This document shows, in pieces, positions 23,501 through 30,861 of a DNA stretch of 35,409 bases. The stretch spans positions 1 through 35,409 of the IMG/VR virus record IMGVR_UViG_3300042373_000389; one strand, written 5' to 3'. How positions within the stretch are numbered: the stretch's first letter is position 1; the number at the start of each line of letters is the position of its first letter. The notes under the pieces were generated by a model that was not told the origin of the DNA, searched no databases, and saw only the letters and a list, made by a program, of their open reading frames with translations. The translations under genes were made by a program, and so were the position numbers. The stretch is from a virus.

Positions 23501-26500
23501 CGCCGTTGTTCGTGGCGAGCAGAAGTACGAAGCGCAGCCTCAGAAAGACTTGTTCCCAGAAGCAAACGTGCAAGTTGTTCGAGCCACGCCTGCCAACTTC
23601 CAACGGTTGCTGGACTCCAAAGATATTCAAGGCATGCGCGAAGCCTTGAATATACAAAAAGAAGAAAACAAAACCGCGCTTGAGCAGATTAAAAAGTACA
23701 TCCCGTCATTGCAAAGAGATATGCAAGCGGCAACCAGTGCGCTGAACAAGGCGTTGGCAAAGAAAGAAACACTGACCCAAGCCGCTGCTGAAGCCAAAGG
23801 AGAACCTGACTGGTTTGCGCCTGCTGTTCGCAAGATTGTGGAGTTGGAATCTTTGTTGCAGTCTGTGCCCCCACGGCTGGATTCTTTGCGCAACATCCAA
23901 CGCGCTATTCAGGGCCTAAACGAAAAAGACAAAGCCGCTTTGTTGGAACTGGCAGAAAACGCACACAAGACTTCTGCAACTCCTGATGAACGTGCGGACT
24001 TCAACGAGATTGTTCGAGCACTTAAAACACCAGACGCATTCAACGCAGAAATAAAAATGTTGAATGACGCGGTTAAAAACGCCAACAAGCTGATTGACAA
24101 CGCCAGAAACGCCCTTGACGACTTGATGACCCAGTACCGAAGCGGTGAAACAATTCGTAAGTCTTTGGAACGCGAAGCCAGTAAAGCTACCCGCAAAGTT
24201 GAACGCCTGACAAAAAGCTACAACGACATCAAACGTGAATTGGCGCAAGAACGTGCTGCGCGTGAGGCTGAAGAGAAAACCAAAATTAAAAAAGAGCCAG
24301 AAGAACAGGGCGTATCTACCGAAGAATACAGAGCTGCGGCCCAACGTGGGCGTGAAGGTATGGGTTTGCCCGGTGTGCGTGCGGAGAAAGACACGACTCG
24401 CATGCGGGAAAACATGAACAAAATTCGCAGTGAGATTGGTAGCCTTAACGAAGAGTTGCGCAAAGCTGAGAAAGCTGAAAACACTGGGCGAATGGAAGAG
24501 CTGCAAAACAAGATTGCCGATGCCGAAACACGGCTGGCTTCTGTGTACAGGGACGCTCCTCTTAATGTCAAGGAATTGCTTACGTTAGAAGAAGCGCGTG
24601 ATGCCCGCGCTGCTGCTGACCGCCTCGCGGCTGAAGATGCCGTTGTTGAAGCCAAACGTAGAAAACGTAAAGGCGAGAGAGCGCCCAAGCTGGTGCCAAT
24701 TGAGCAGACGTCCTTACTCAAGGAAGTGCGCGGGTCAAAGATTACCCAGCCCTACAAAACTGCGCGTGTAACTGAAACCGCAGAAAAAGTAACTGACCGC
24801 CTCATTGAACAAAGAACTGCGCTGGCCGAGTTGCAGCGCCGCATTGCTTACCTCAAAGATAACAACAAACACAAATCGGCAGGGCGTTTGACTGACGCGT
24901 TCAAAGATTTGCAAGGCAAAGAAGCGTTGCTCAAAGAAAAGCTGAAGAAAACGCAAGCTTCGCAAAGCACCATTGTTCGCATTGAAAAAGAAGCTGAAAC
25001 AAAAGCCAGCAAGGAAGCGCAGAAACAAGCACTGAGCAAATCCAAAGCAGCCGAGAAAGAATCCGAGCGCTTTGCCCGTGGCGTGGAGATTGAAAGCCCT
25101 GACCTTACTGCGGCACAAATCAGTGCCATTGAAGAGAACGACGTTACTGCGGCTTACGCCGACATTGCCAACGACAAGAGCAACAGCGAAGTAAACCGGG
25201 CCGTGGCGCAACGTTTGGCGGCTTTGCTGGACGACACCGACATCGCCATCCGCGACAAGCTGACAGACCAAGACGGCAAAGAAGTGCTGGGCATGGCTAC
25301 CAGCAAGACCATTGGGCTGAACCGCAACGGTGGTTTGTCTCAGGAAGTGTTCTTGCACGAAGGCGTACACGCCGCTACTGAGCGCGTTATTCAATTGCCC
25401 GAAGGCCGGTTGACAAGAACCCAACTGATTGCCAAACGCGAATTGATGGCGTTGCACAACGTAATTAAGAACGACCCCAGCTTTACCAGCATCAGCGCCA
25501 AGAGCAGCCTGTCTGAGTTTGTGGCTGAAGCCATGTCCAACCGCAATCTGCAAGAACAGTTGCGCGGTAAGAAATGGAAAATGTCTGATGCTTGGGAAGG
25601 TTTCAAGAGCATTGTCTTGCGTATGCTGGGTATCCAGCACCCAGAAACGATGTTGGGCGCGGCGTTGCAATCTGTCGATGCACTGATGGTTCCATCTAGC
25701 GTGGACTTGGGCGTGGAGGAAACTGCCGTAAGCCGCCGGTTGTCACAGAAAGACATTGCCGCACTGCATGACGGTAGTAACTCCATGAAGCAGTTTGCCG
25801 ACCAGTTTGGCAAAGACATCAAACAGAAAGACCGCACACCAGACGACGTCGAACGTATTGCAAAAGATTATTTGACGGACATGGAGCGTTCTCCCGACAA
25901 GTACATATCTGCGCCAACAGAAGACTCGTTGGATTACAGGGCGCAAACAATCATGTCTGATGGCAAGCCGTTTGATATTGATAACCCGTTGCACTATGTT
26001 GAAGCAGACGTAACAACTTTTGCAGCTTTGCAAGCTTTGGATAACAAACGACTGCGGGTTAAAGAAGCCGAAGAAATTCGCAAACAACGCGAAAAAGATT
26101 TGAAGTCTTTGATACGGTTGATGGCAAGCAACACCTCATACACACTTGCTGAAAACGCGCTTGTGGCCAAAGCCGCTTCTAAATACGCGGTTCTGTCTGA
26201 TAAAACTGGGCGCTTGAAGTTGGCAACTATTGCCGAAAACAATCGCCATAACGTCGCCGTTGTCAGCCTCGATGCTGCCGATGCAGTTATCCGCGAGTTA
26301 CGTGCGGGTAAGAATTTAAAAGAAGCGTTTCTTGACGGAATGCAGATAAGCGCTGATCGCGCAGCCAAAGAAAACGAAACCAAAGAAGGTTGGCAAAAGT
26401 TTGACCAAGGCGATTACGATGAACAAGAAGCGAGACAACCAATCCGTGAAGGCGTGCTGGCACGTCCAATCAGAAAAGATGGTACTCAACTACCGCCAAC

Positions 26501-29500
26501 ACGCACTTTAAGAACTACTGTTGTTCAAGACAAAATTATTGAAAAAGAAAATAATCGACGTCAAGATGCTGGTGAGCCGTTGCTTGAAACGCAAGGCGAC
26601 ATTGATCCAACTATTGATTTTTTGGAAGATTACTACCGCATACTTGAAGCATCGCCAAACAAGAATGAAAGTTTGGCAATTAAATTGAGCAAAGGTTGTG
26701 CGGGCACACCGTGGTGTACGGCTGGCGAAAGCACAGCGCGTGGCCAACTTAAACGTGGGGACTTCTACGTCTACTACAGACAAGGTACGCCTGAAGTTGC
26801 TGTTCGCATGGACGGTAAGAACGATATTGCTGAAGTGCGCGGAAACAGCCCCAACCAAGCACTAAACAAAGAACAGCAAGAAATTGCTGCCGAGTTTCTT
26901 AAAAAGAAAAATTTTGCTAATGGGGAAGAGTACTTGAACGAATTTGCTACCAAAGAAAAACTTATCAAAGTTGCTCAAGGTAAAGCAGAGATAACACCTG
27001 ACGATTTGGCAAACGCTGGGCGTTTGTTTGATTCTGAGGGTAAGTTAAATACGTTTACGTTTGAGCGTTTTTTCTCTTTCAGTACCGTGGACGGTCATAC
27101 ACGGCTTCGCCCAGAACCTTCTGACAAAGTTACTGAGTTCTTTGCAAAAAAATACAAAGTTGCAGCAGACGAAGCTTTTGAAAACGGTTATTTGTATTAC
27201 AACTCGGTTTATACATCTGACGTTAAAAACAACGCTCTTAAACTTAAGTTTGGAGACAAAACAAAAACGTTTTCTGTGGACGAAATAAAAGCTGTTTATA
27301 TGTTGAGCGTTCTTAGCGGCACAAAAGAAATTACATTTCCAAACTTGCAGACAGTTAAGGATTTGACTACGTTTAATGAAGGTACAGTAAATTTGCCGCA
27401 AGCGCAAAAAATTGAAACGTTGTTTTCATATGCAAACAAAAAAAATAAACCAGCAAAAGTTGTTTTGCCAGCAACCGCGTACATAAACAAAATAAGAACT
27501 TCAAGTAGTTCAGAAACTTTCTTAACTGTAGAAGGCCCTAAACACATTGGCACAGTACAGTTTTACAACAATTTTGGCGCACTGAACATTAGCTTGCCTG
27601 ACACGTTGTATGTTGAAGGCTCTATAAACTTTGGTTCTGTAGAAAACATGTTTTCTTACAAAATTAAAGAATTTTTAAATGCGTTTGGTGAACAAGCTGG
27701 TATTAAAAAAGCCAGTCAAAAGTTTGAAGAACTTTATGAAGGGGACACAGGCGAAACTGAAATTGCAATTGATGTGCCTGACAACCTTAGTGCTTTTGGC
27801 AAAACAATGATTGACCGCTTTAATGCCAGCGCCAAGCAGAAGTTTGGGGCAAAGCTTTTTAAGCGTTTGGTGGACGATAACGATTTGCAAGTTGCAAGTG
27901 AATCAAACGATCCGTTTGCCTACATTGATGCATTTAACGATAGTTACGGTGCATATTTAGAAGAAGGCCAAAAATTCGGTGGCGGTCAGGAAGAGCAAAA
28001 AAACCTTGTTACGTTGGCAGAGTTGTTTAACGACGCTTATGAAATTTCAACGGCAGACAAAATTAAAATACCAAAAGCTAGCGCAGACATGCCAAGCCGA
28101 ATTGCGGACACGCCTCCTGTCCAAGAACTAGTTGAGCGTACTGCTGAGCGCCCTGTGTATGCCCGCGCTCAGGCCAAAGGGTTTGAAAACGAACTGAACG
28201 TAGCAAGCCAAGTGATTGCCAAGCCCAAGACTATTGGGCAACAGATCAACGCCAACCTTGGTTTGAGTTTCCGTACCCAGTACTTGGACAGACTGGCTCC
28301 CTTGCACAAGGTAGCCAAGGATATGCTTGAGCCCTTCAAGGGCATGCAGATGATGCACTATTTGCTGGCATCCGACCAGCGCATGTCTTATGTTCAGCAA
28401 GCTGTTGGCAACGGCGTGCCCCAACGTGTGGCGTACAAGCGTCCTGATGGTCGCACTGAATACATTGTCGAAAGCGTTGCTGGTGCAAATTTGGCCAACG
28501 TGGTGCGCACATTAGCTAAGGCCCCGGGCATGAACGGCGAAGCGGCCAACCAGTTGTTCACGCTGTATTTGTTGGGCAAACGTGGTGACCGCGTGGGCTA
28601 CGACAAACTGAACTTTAGCGTCAACGCCGACTTAATCAAGGGTTCTGTTCGCAACATTGAGAGCAACGAAGCTTTGCGGGATGTGTTTGAGGAAGCGCGT
28701 ACCGAGTACAACAAGTACAACAAAAACCTGATGAACTTCTTGAAAGACACAGGCGTACTACCCCCAAGCGTTGCCGACGAGCTGGCCGCTACTAACGACT
28801 ACATCCCCTACTACCGGGAGAGAAACGGCAATGCCGAGTTGGTGATTGGCAAAGAGGGCACATACAAGATTGGCAACCTTGCCGACCAGCCACAACTGCG
28901 CGAGCTGATTGGTGGCGAAGACAAGATTCTTGACTTTGCAACAAGCTCGATACAAAACACCTCCATGATTTTGGACGTGGGCTTGCGTAACTTGGCAGCA
29001 AAGAATGCCATGTACGAGTTGGTTGGTTTGGACTTGGCACAGTTCTTGGGCAAAGACATTGCCGCGCCAGACGTTGTTCGGTTTAAAGACAAGGGCGAAG
29101 AAAAGTTTGTCCGTGTTGCTACCGACACTGTTGGCATCCCTGCTGACTTGTTGGTCAAGGGCATGGAAGGCATCCCTGTCAACACCAACGCGCTGGTTCG
29201 GGCAATGGGTTTTGCGTCAAGTGTTGTCCGTAAAGGCGTTATGTTGAGTCCGCTGTACCCTGTTAGACAATTGTTACGTGACTCAGTTGCCGCACCTTTG
29301 CTGTCCGGCGCTGATTTTGCGGGGCCTCTTGGCGCACTTAGAAAACTGGGTGCTGGAGAAACCAAGACCAAGTTGGAAACTCGTGGTATTACTGGGGGGC
29401 AGGTTTACACAGGCACCAACGAAGATTTGGCTCGCATTCTGAAAGACTTGATGGGCGGTCGTATGGGCCTGTCTCAGTTTGTTGCCAAGGCCGAAGCGAT

Positions 29501-30698
29501 TGCGATGGAGGCAGATGCCGCCACACGCCGCGCCCAGTACGACTCGTATATCAGGCAAGGTTTGTCACAGATGGAAGCCACCGTCATGTCGCTGGAGTCA
29601 ATGAACTTCAACAAACGCGGGCTGTCCCCATCCGTACACTTTGTCTCCACAATGATTCCGTTTTTCAACGCTCAATTGCAAGGTTTGGATGTGCTGTGGA
29701 GAGCTGTTCGGGGTGATATGCCCATGAATAAGCGTCTGGATATTCAAGGCAAGCTGCTGCGTCGGGGCTCTCTTGTTATGGCAACCGCTGTCGCATATGC
29801 CCTACTCATGCAAGACGACGAGGCGTACAAGAACGCACGTCCTGAAGAAAAGTACGGCAACTTCTTTATCCGCATACCGGGCTTGGATGAACCGATCAGG
29901 TTCCCTGTGCCGTTTGAAATTGGCTACATCCTCAAAGGTATTCCAGAAGCAATAGTCAACACTATGGCATCCAAGCAAGGTGGTGAAGAAGCGTGGAAAG
30001 CATTCAAGAGTATTGCCATCCAGACTATTCCCGGTGGTTCGTCAATGATGCTGCCTGCGTTGATTAAACCCATAATTGAGAACACCGCAAACTACTCGTT
30101 CTTTGGTAGGCAAGAGCTTGAGACCAAACGGGAACAAGGGCTGTTGCCAGAACAGCGTTTCCGTGACAACACGTCCGAACTTTCTAAAGAAATTGGGGCG
30201 CTGGTTGGATACTCCCCAATCAAAATTGACAACTTGATTCGTGGTTACACAGGCACGATGGGCTTGGCCGCAGCGCAGGCGTTTAGTTTTGCCATGCCCG
30301 AAAAACTGGGGCCACAAGAAGCCACCAAGCGCCTGTCCGATACCCCGGTCATTGGCTCCATGTTCCAGCCCAACGATGCTGGCGGCATCATCAACGCTAC
30401 CTACGAGCGCATGGAACAAATCATGGAAGTCAAGCGCACATACGATGACATGCTTAAGAGCGGGGAGACGGCTGAAGCCAGAGCGTTCTTGCAAGAGAAC
30501 GTAAATGAAATTGCTTCCGCGTCAATTGCTGGCAATGCCAAAACGCAGCTCGCAAAAGTAACGCAAGCCATGAACGCAGTCAAAGCTTCTAGCATGTCGC
30601 CAGAAGAGAAACGCGCGACCCTTGACCGGTTACAGAAACTGCGTATCCAGATTGCCAGTTCTATGAGGAACGTGCTCGATAAAACCGCACCCCAATAA
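20598..30698 (+). CDS. Giant polyvalent virion protein (zincin, WCTA insert, LPD38-like end)
   Basis: 3,366 residues from the ATG at 20598. A TTG at 20550 would add 16 residues but lies in a hairpin. Parts in order: a head (1-40); an Ala/Gly-rich region with a hydrophobic stretch (about 122-152) and G-I-Y-K-P-E-Q-E-I-I-E-Q-V-G; a long charged coiled-coil region (about 290-1490); a zincin motif H1587-E-G-V-H1591 with downstream acidic helices; a region of about 1715-2490 containing W2039-C-T-A, then G-D-F-Y-V-Y-Y and a solenoid-like AT-rich stretch; and a conserved end (about 2500-3366) with I-P-F-F-N-A-Q-L-Q-G, resembling LPD38. Such polyvalent proteins are thought to be packaged and injected with DNA. 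The zincin suggests a protease; its target is unknown. Confidence 0.8.
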   Translation: MAKSLPLPDGTSVTIREGETPEETWLRAIREYPEAFQPPAPKEEAAGPTAGGQVKEFFKGLIPGGIGLVEQAGTGISALLPEEQERAAQQYIKETAATAKDPFAAAPGYEDTIPRKFGEATGSIIPFLATGPFGVAGRLAGYGLGIGAGAGTQVEKSAAEGATAGEQTVATALGSVVGASEMFAPTRILKRLGEPVLDGATSYIKRALMAGGEEAAQEAAAQAAQNIITKGIYKPEQEIIEQVGESAAYGGAVGALAQGLLDLALGRRGAGTALQQDQQPPASEAAAIPEPTLREVPTPESAVGMPEAELLKEALSPKKRAAMDKQLAKDQQAYLEKYHTLAQQREADQAERERIAGMSPQEYMEELAQTVKASKPVKGMPIPVGEMPVSETESYAIQQLALAKDREPYAETGTYVNYLMVDPAMARQLALSEQPIPGLNTSTNYKVKNAILSALEAQDKAAARVAAQAKEATAVRGQQLLTQTGAQTNQELLGAARETTPAQAQAWERAERERIDAQERAEKDRIAKLTPEEYKAELSQVRQEPLPEEEPAPAEEPLLDQLFNSLPRDQGRVTPGQVYEGLGTKRGTLKDLQLQLAIARMTENTLVARRLQAELNDRRKELKEPIEQTGSGQLTRELPGVTEGVPKVTPESRAKQIEADKFADEQRSTMLGLVKTLNTRNPLNLSQTRRSATLSLPGVFEKRVSDAKEAFAAAHANEIEARRAVFGLPPMADWERAEARARSLEALNELEGRWNTFGAPIEAVQVLQQQVRDATNQNLLNATKRLNQETRVENQEKIGQPGQKYTNYKGEPINVPRETGPRVGAPKELTLKATPRRAGDERQDALNLIETVLRSVERRTRGVPVAGEKPPTRVGSMEDIAKLFEKEKTKGASEKTDPATIELLSRLRDHLETSADPEFISLAREQAQQVMEGNLPNPFAVRDLNEMMLGREVAGRSESRPLSKEETAAVVRGEQKYEAQPQKDLFPEANVQVVRATPANFQRLLDSKDIQGMREALNIQKEENKTALEQIKKYIPSLQRDMQAATSALNKALAKKETLTQAAAEAKGEPDWFAPAVRKIVELESLLQSVPPRLDSLRNIQRAIQGLNEKDKAALLELAENAHKTSATPDERADFNEIVRALKTPDAFNAEIKMLNDAVKNANKLIDNARNALDDLMTQYRSGETIRKSLEREASKATRKVERLTKSYNDIKRELAQERAAREAEEKTKIKKEPEEQGVSTEEYRAAAQRGREGMGLPGVRAEKDTTRMRENMNKIRSEIGSLNEELRKAEKAENTGRMEELQNKIADAETRLASVYRDAPLNVKELLTLEEARDARAAADRLAAEDAVVEAKRRKRKGERAPKLVPIEQTSLLKEVRGSKITQPYKTARVTETAEKVTDRLIEQRTALAELQRRIAYLKDNNKHKSAGRLTDAFKDLQGKEALLKEKLKKTQASQSTIVRIEKEAETKASKEAQKQALSKSKAAEKESERFARGVEIESPDLTAAQISAIEENDVTAAYADIANDKSNSEVNRAVAQRLAALLDDTDIAIRDKLTDQDGKEVLGMATSKTIGLNRNGGLSQEVFLHEGVHAATERVIQLPEGRLTRTQLIAKRELMALHNVIKNDPSFTSISAKSSLSEFVAEAMSNRNLQEQLRGKKWKMSDAWEGFKSIVLRMLGIQHPETMLGAALQSVDALMVPSSVDLGVEETAVSRRLSQKDIAALHDGSNSMKQFADQFGKDIKQKDRTPDDVERIAKDYLTDMERSPDKYISAPTEDSLDYRAQTIMSDGKPFDIDNPLHYVEADVTTFAALQALDNKRLRVKEAEEIRKQREKDLKSLIRLMASNTSYTLAENALVAKAASKYAVLSDKTGRLKLATIAENNRHNVAVVSLDAADAVIRELRAGKNLKEAFLDGMQISADRAAKENETKEGWQKFDQGDYDEQEARQPIREGVLARPIRKDGTQLPPTRTLRTTVVQDKIIEKENNRRQDAGEPLLETQGDIDPTIDFLEDYYRILEASPNKNESLAIKLSKGCAGTPWCTAGESTARGQLKRGDFYVYYRQGTPEVAVRMDGKNDIAEVRGNSPNQALNKEQQEIAAEFLKKKNFANGEEYLNEFATKEKLIKVAQGKAEITPDDLANAGRLFDSEGKLNTFTFERFFSFSTVDGHTRLRPEPSDKVTEFFAKKYKVAADEAFENGYLYYNSVYTSDVKNNALKLKFGDKTKTFSVDEIKAVYMLSVLSGTKEITFPNLQTVKDLTTFNEGTVNLPQAQKIETLFSYANKKNKPAKVVLPATAYINKIRTSSSSETFLTVEGPKHIGTVQFYNNFGALNISLPDTLYVEGSINFGSVENMFSYKIKEFLNAFGEQAGIKKASQKFEELYEGDTGETEIAIDVPDNLSAFGKTMIDRFNASAKQKFGAKLFKRLVDDNDLQVASESNDPFAYIDAFNDSYGAYLEEGQKFGGGQEEQKNLVTLAELFNDAYEISTADKIKIPKASADMPSRIADTPPVQELVERTAERPVYARAQAKGFENELNVASQVIAKPKTIGQQINANLGLSFRTQYLDRLAPLHKVAKDMLEPFKGMQMMHYLLASDQRMSYVQQAVGNGVPQRVAYKRPDGRTEYIVESVAGANLANVVRTLAKAPGMNGEAANQLFTLYLLGKRGDRVGYDKLNFSVNADLIKGSVRNIESNEALRDVFEEARTEYNKYNKNLMNFLKDTGVLPPSVADELAATNDYIPYYRERNGNAELVIGKEGTYKIGNLADQPQLRELIGGEDKILDFATSSIQNTSMILDVGLRNLAAKNAMYELVGLDLAQFLGKDIAAPDVVRFKDKGEEKFVRVATDTVGIPADLLVKGMEGIPVNTNALVRAMGFASSVVRKGVMLSPLYPVRQLLRDSVAAPLLSGADFAGPLGALRKLGAGETKTKLETRGITGGQVYTGTNEDLARILKDLMGGRMGLSQFVAKAEAIAMEADAATRRAQYDSYIRQGLSQMEATVMSLESMNFNKRGLSPSVHFVSTMIPFFNAQLQGLDVLWRAVRGDMPMNKRLDIQGKLLRRGSLVMATAVAYALLMQDDEAYKNARPEEKYGNFFIRIPGLDEPIRFPVPFEIGYILKGIPEAIVNTMASKQGGEEAWKAFKSIAIQTIPGGSSMMLPALIKPIIENTANYSFFGRQELETKREQGLLPEQRFRDNTSELSKEIGALVGYSPIKIDNLIRGYTGTMGLAAAQAFSFAMPEKLGPQEATKRLSDTPVIGSMFQPNDAGGIINATYERMEQIMEVKRTYDDMLKSGETAEARAFLQENVNEIASASIAGNAKTQLAKVTQAMNAVKASSMSPEEKRATLDRLQKLRIQIASSMRNVLDKTAPQ
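26500..28080 (+). other. AT-rich segment inside the giant gene (WCTA / solenoid-like module)
   Basis: Hand counts of 60-base lines give about 35% G+C at 26881, 27361 and 27421, against about 50% at 25741 and 28201. The segment encodes W-C-T-A-G-E-S-T (from 2039), L-K-R-G-D-F-Y-V-Y-Y and A-E-V-R-G. These are followed by about 350 residues with spaced F-P-N-L, V-N-L-P, V-V-L-P and I-S-L-P strands, like a leucine-rich or beta-solenoid repeat. The composition break within one open frame suggests a module acquired from an AT-richer source. Boundaries are approximate. Confidence 0.65.
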
Positions 30699-30861
30699 GG
30701 CCGTCCTGTATACACGGGACAGCCTTGGCATCGAACAGGCGCAGGGTCAGCGCCTTGTTCAAGCCTTCACGCTTGATGGCTTCCGTGTCGAGGCAGGGGA
30801 CAAAGAACCCCTGCCCCTTCTCAACTTTGTCCCACGGGTACGTGATTGATAAGTGCTTCAT
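30661..30861 (-). CDS. Small conserved phage protein overlapping the giant gene's 3' end
   Basis: A 66-residue basic protein. It begins with I-T-Y-P-W-D-K-V-E-K-G-Q-G-F-F-V-P-C-L-D, then a Lys/Arg helix and a final G-V-R-F-Y-R. This pattern (Y-P-W/F near the start, F-F-V-P in the first third, G-V-x-F at the end) is familiar from many small phage proteins of unknown function, which supports it as real. GGAG lies 5-6 bases before the ATG. It overlaps the end of the primase-helicase by 41 nt and runs 38 nt into the opposite-strand 3' end of the giant gene. As the last minus-strand gene it is probably co-expressed with replication genes. Confidence 0.75.
   Translation of the reverse strand: MKHLSITYPWDKVEKGQGFFVPCLDTEAIKREGLNKALTLRLFDAKAVPCIQDGLIGVRFYRARSS
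30699..30724. terminator. Hairpin at the convergence of the two arms
   Basis: Directly after the stop of the giant gene: GGC, one mismatch, then GTCCTGT (30703-30709) paired with ACGGGAC (30716-30722) and GCC, around the 4-base loop ATAC, with one G-T pair. No T run follows on either strand, so it would be an imperfect or rho-assisted bidirectional terminator. It lies within the minus-strand gene 30661-30861, so the pairing is also under coding constraint and could be coincidental. Confidence 0.4.

Noticed and set aside
24735-25670. A 311-residue open frame on the minus strand
   Set aside because: It lies wholly inside the giant plus-strand gene, is rich in Phe, Gln and His with no motif, and has no neighbouring minus-strand genes; it is an antisense shadow.
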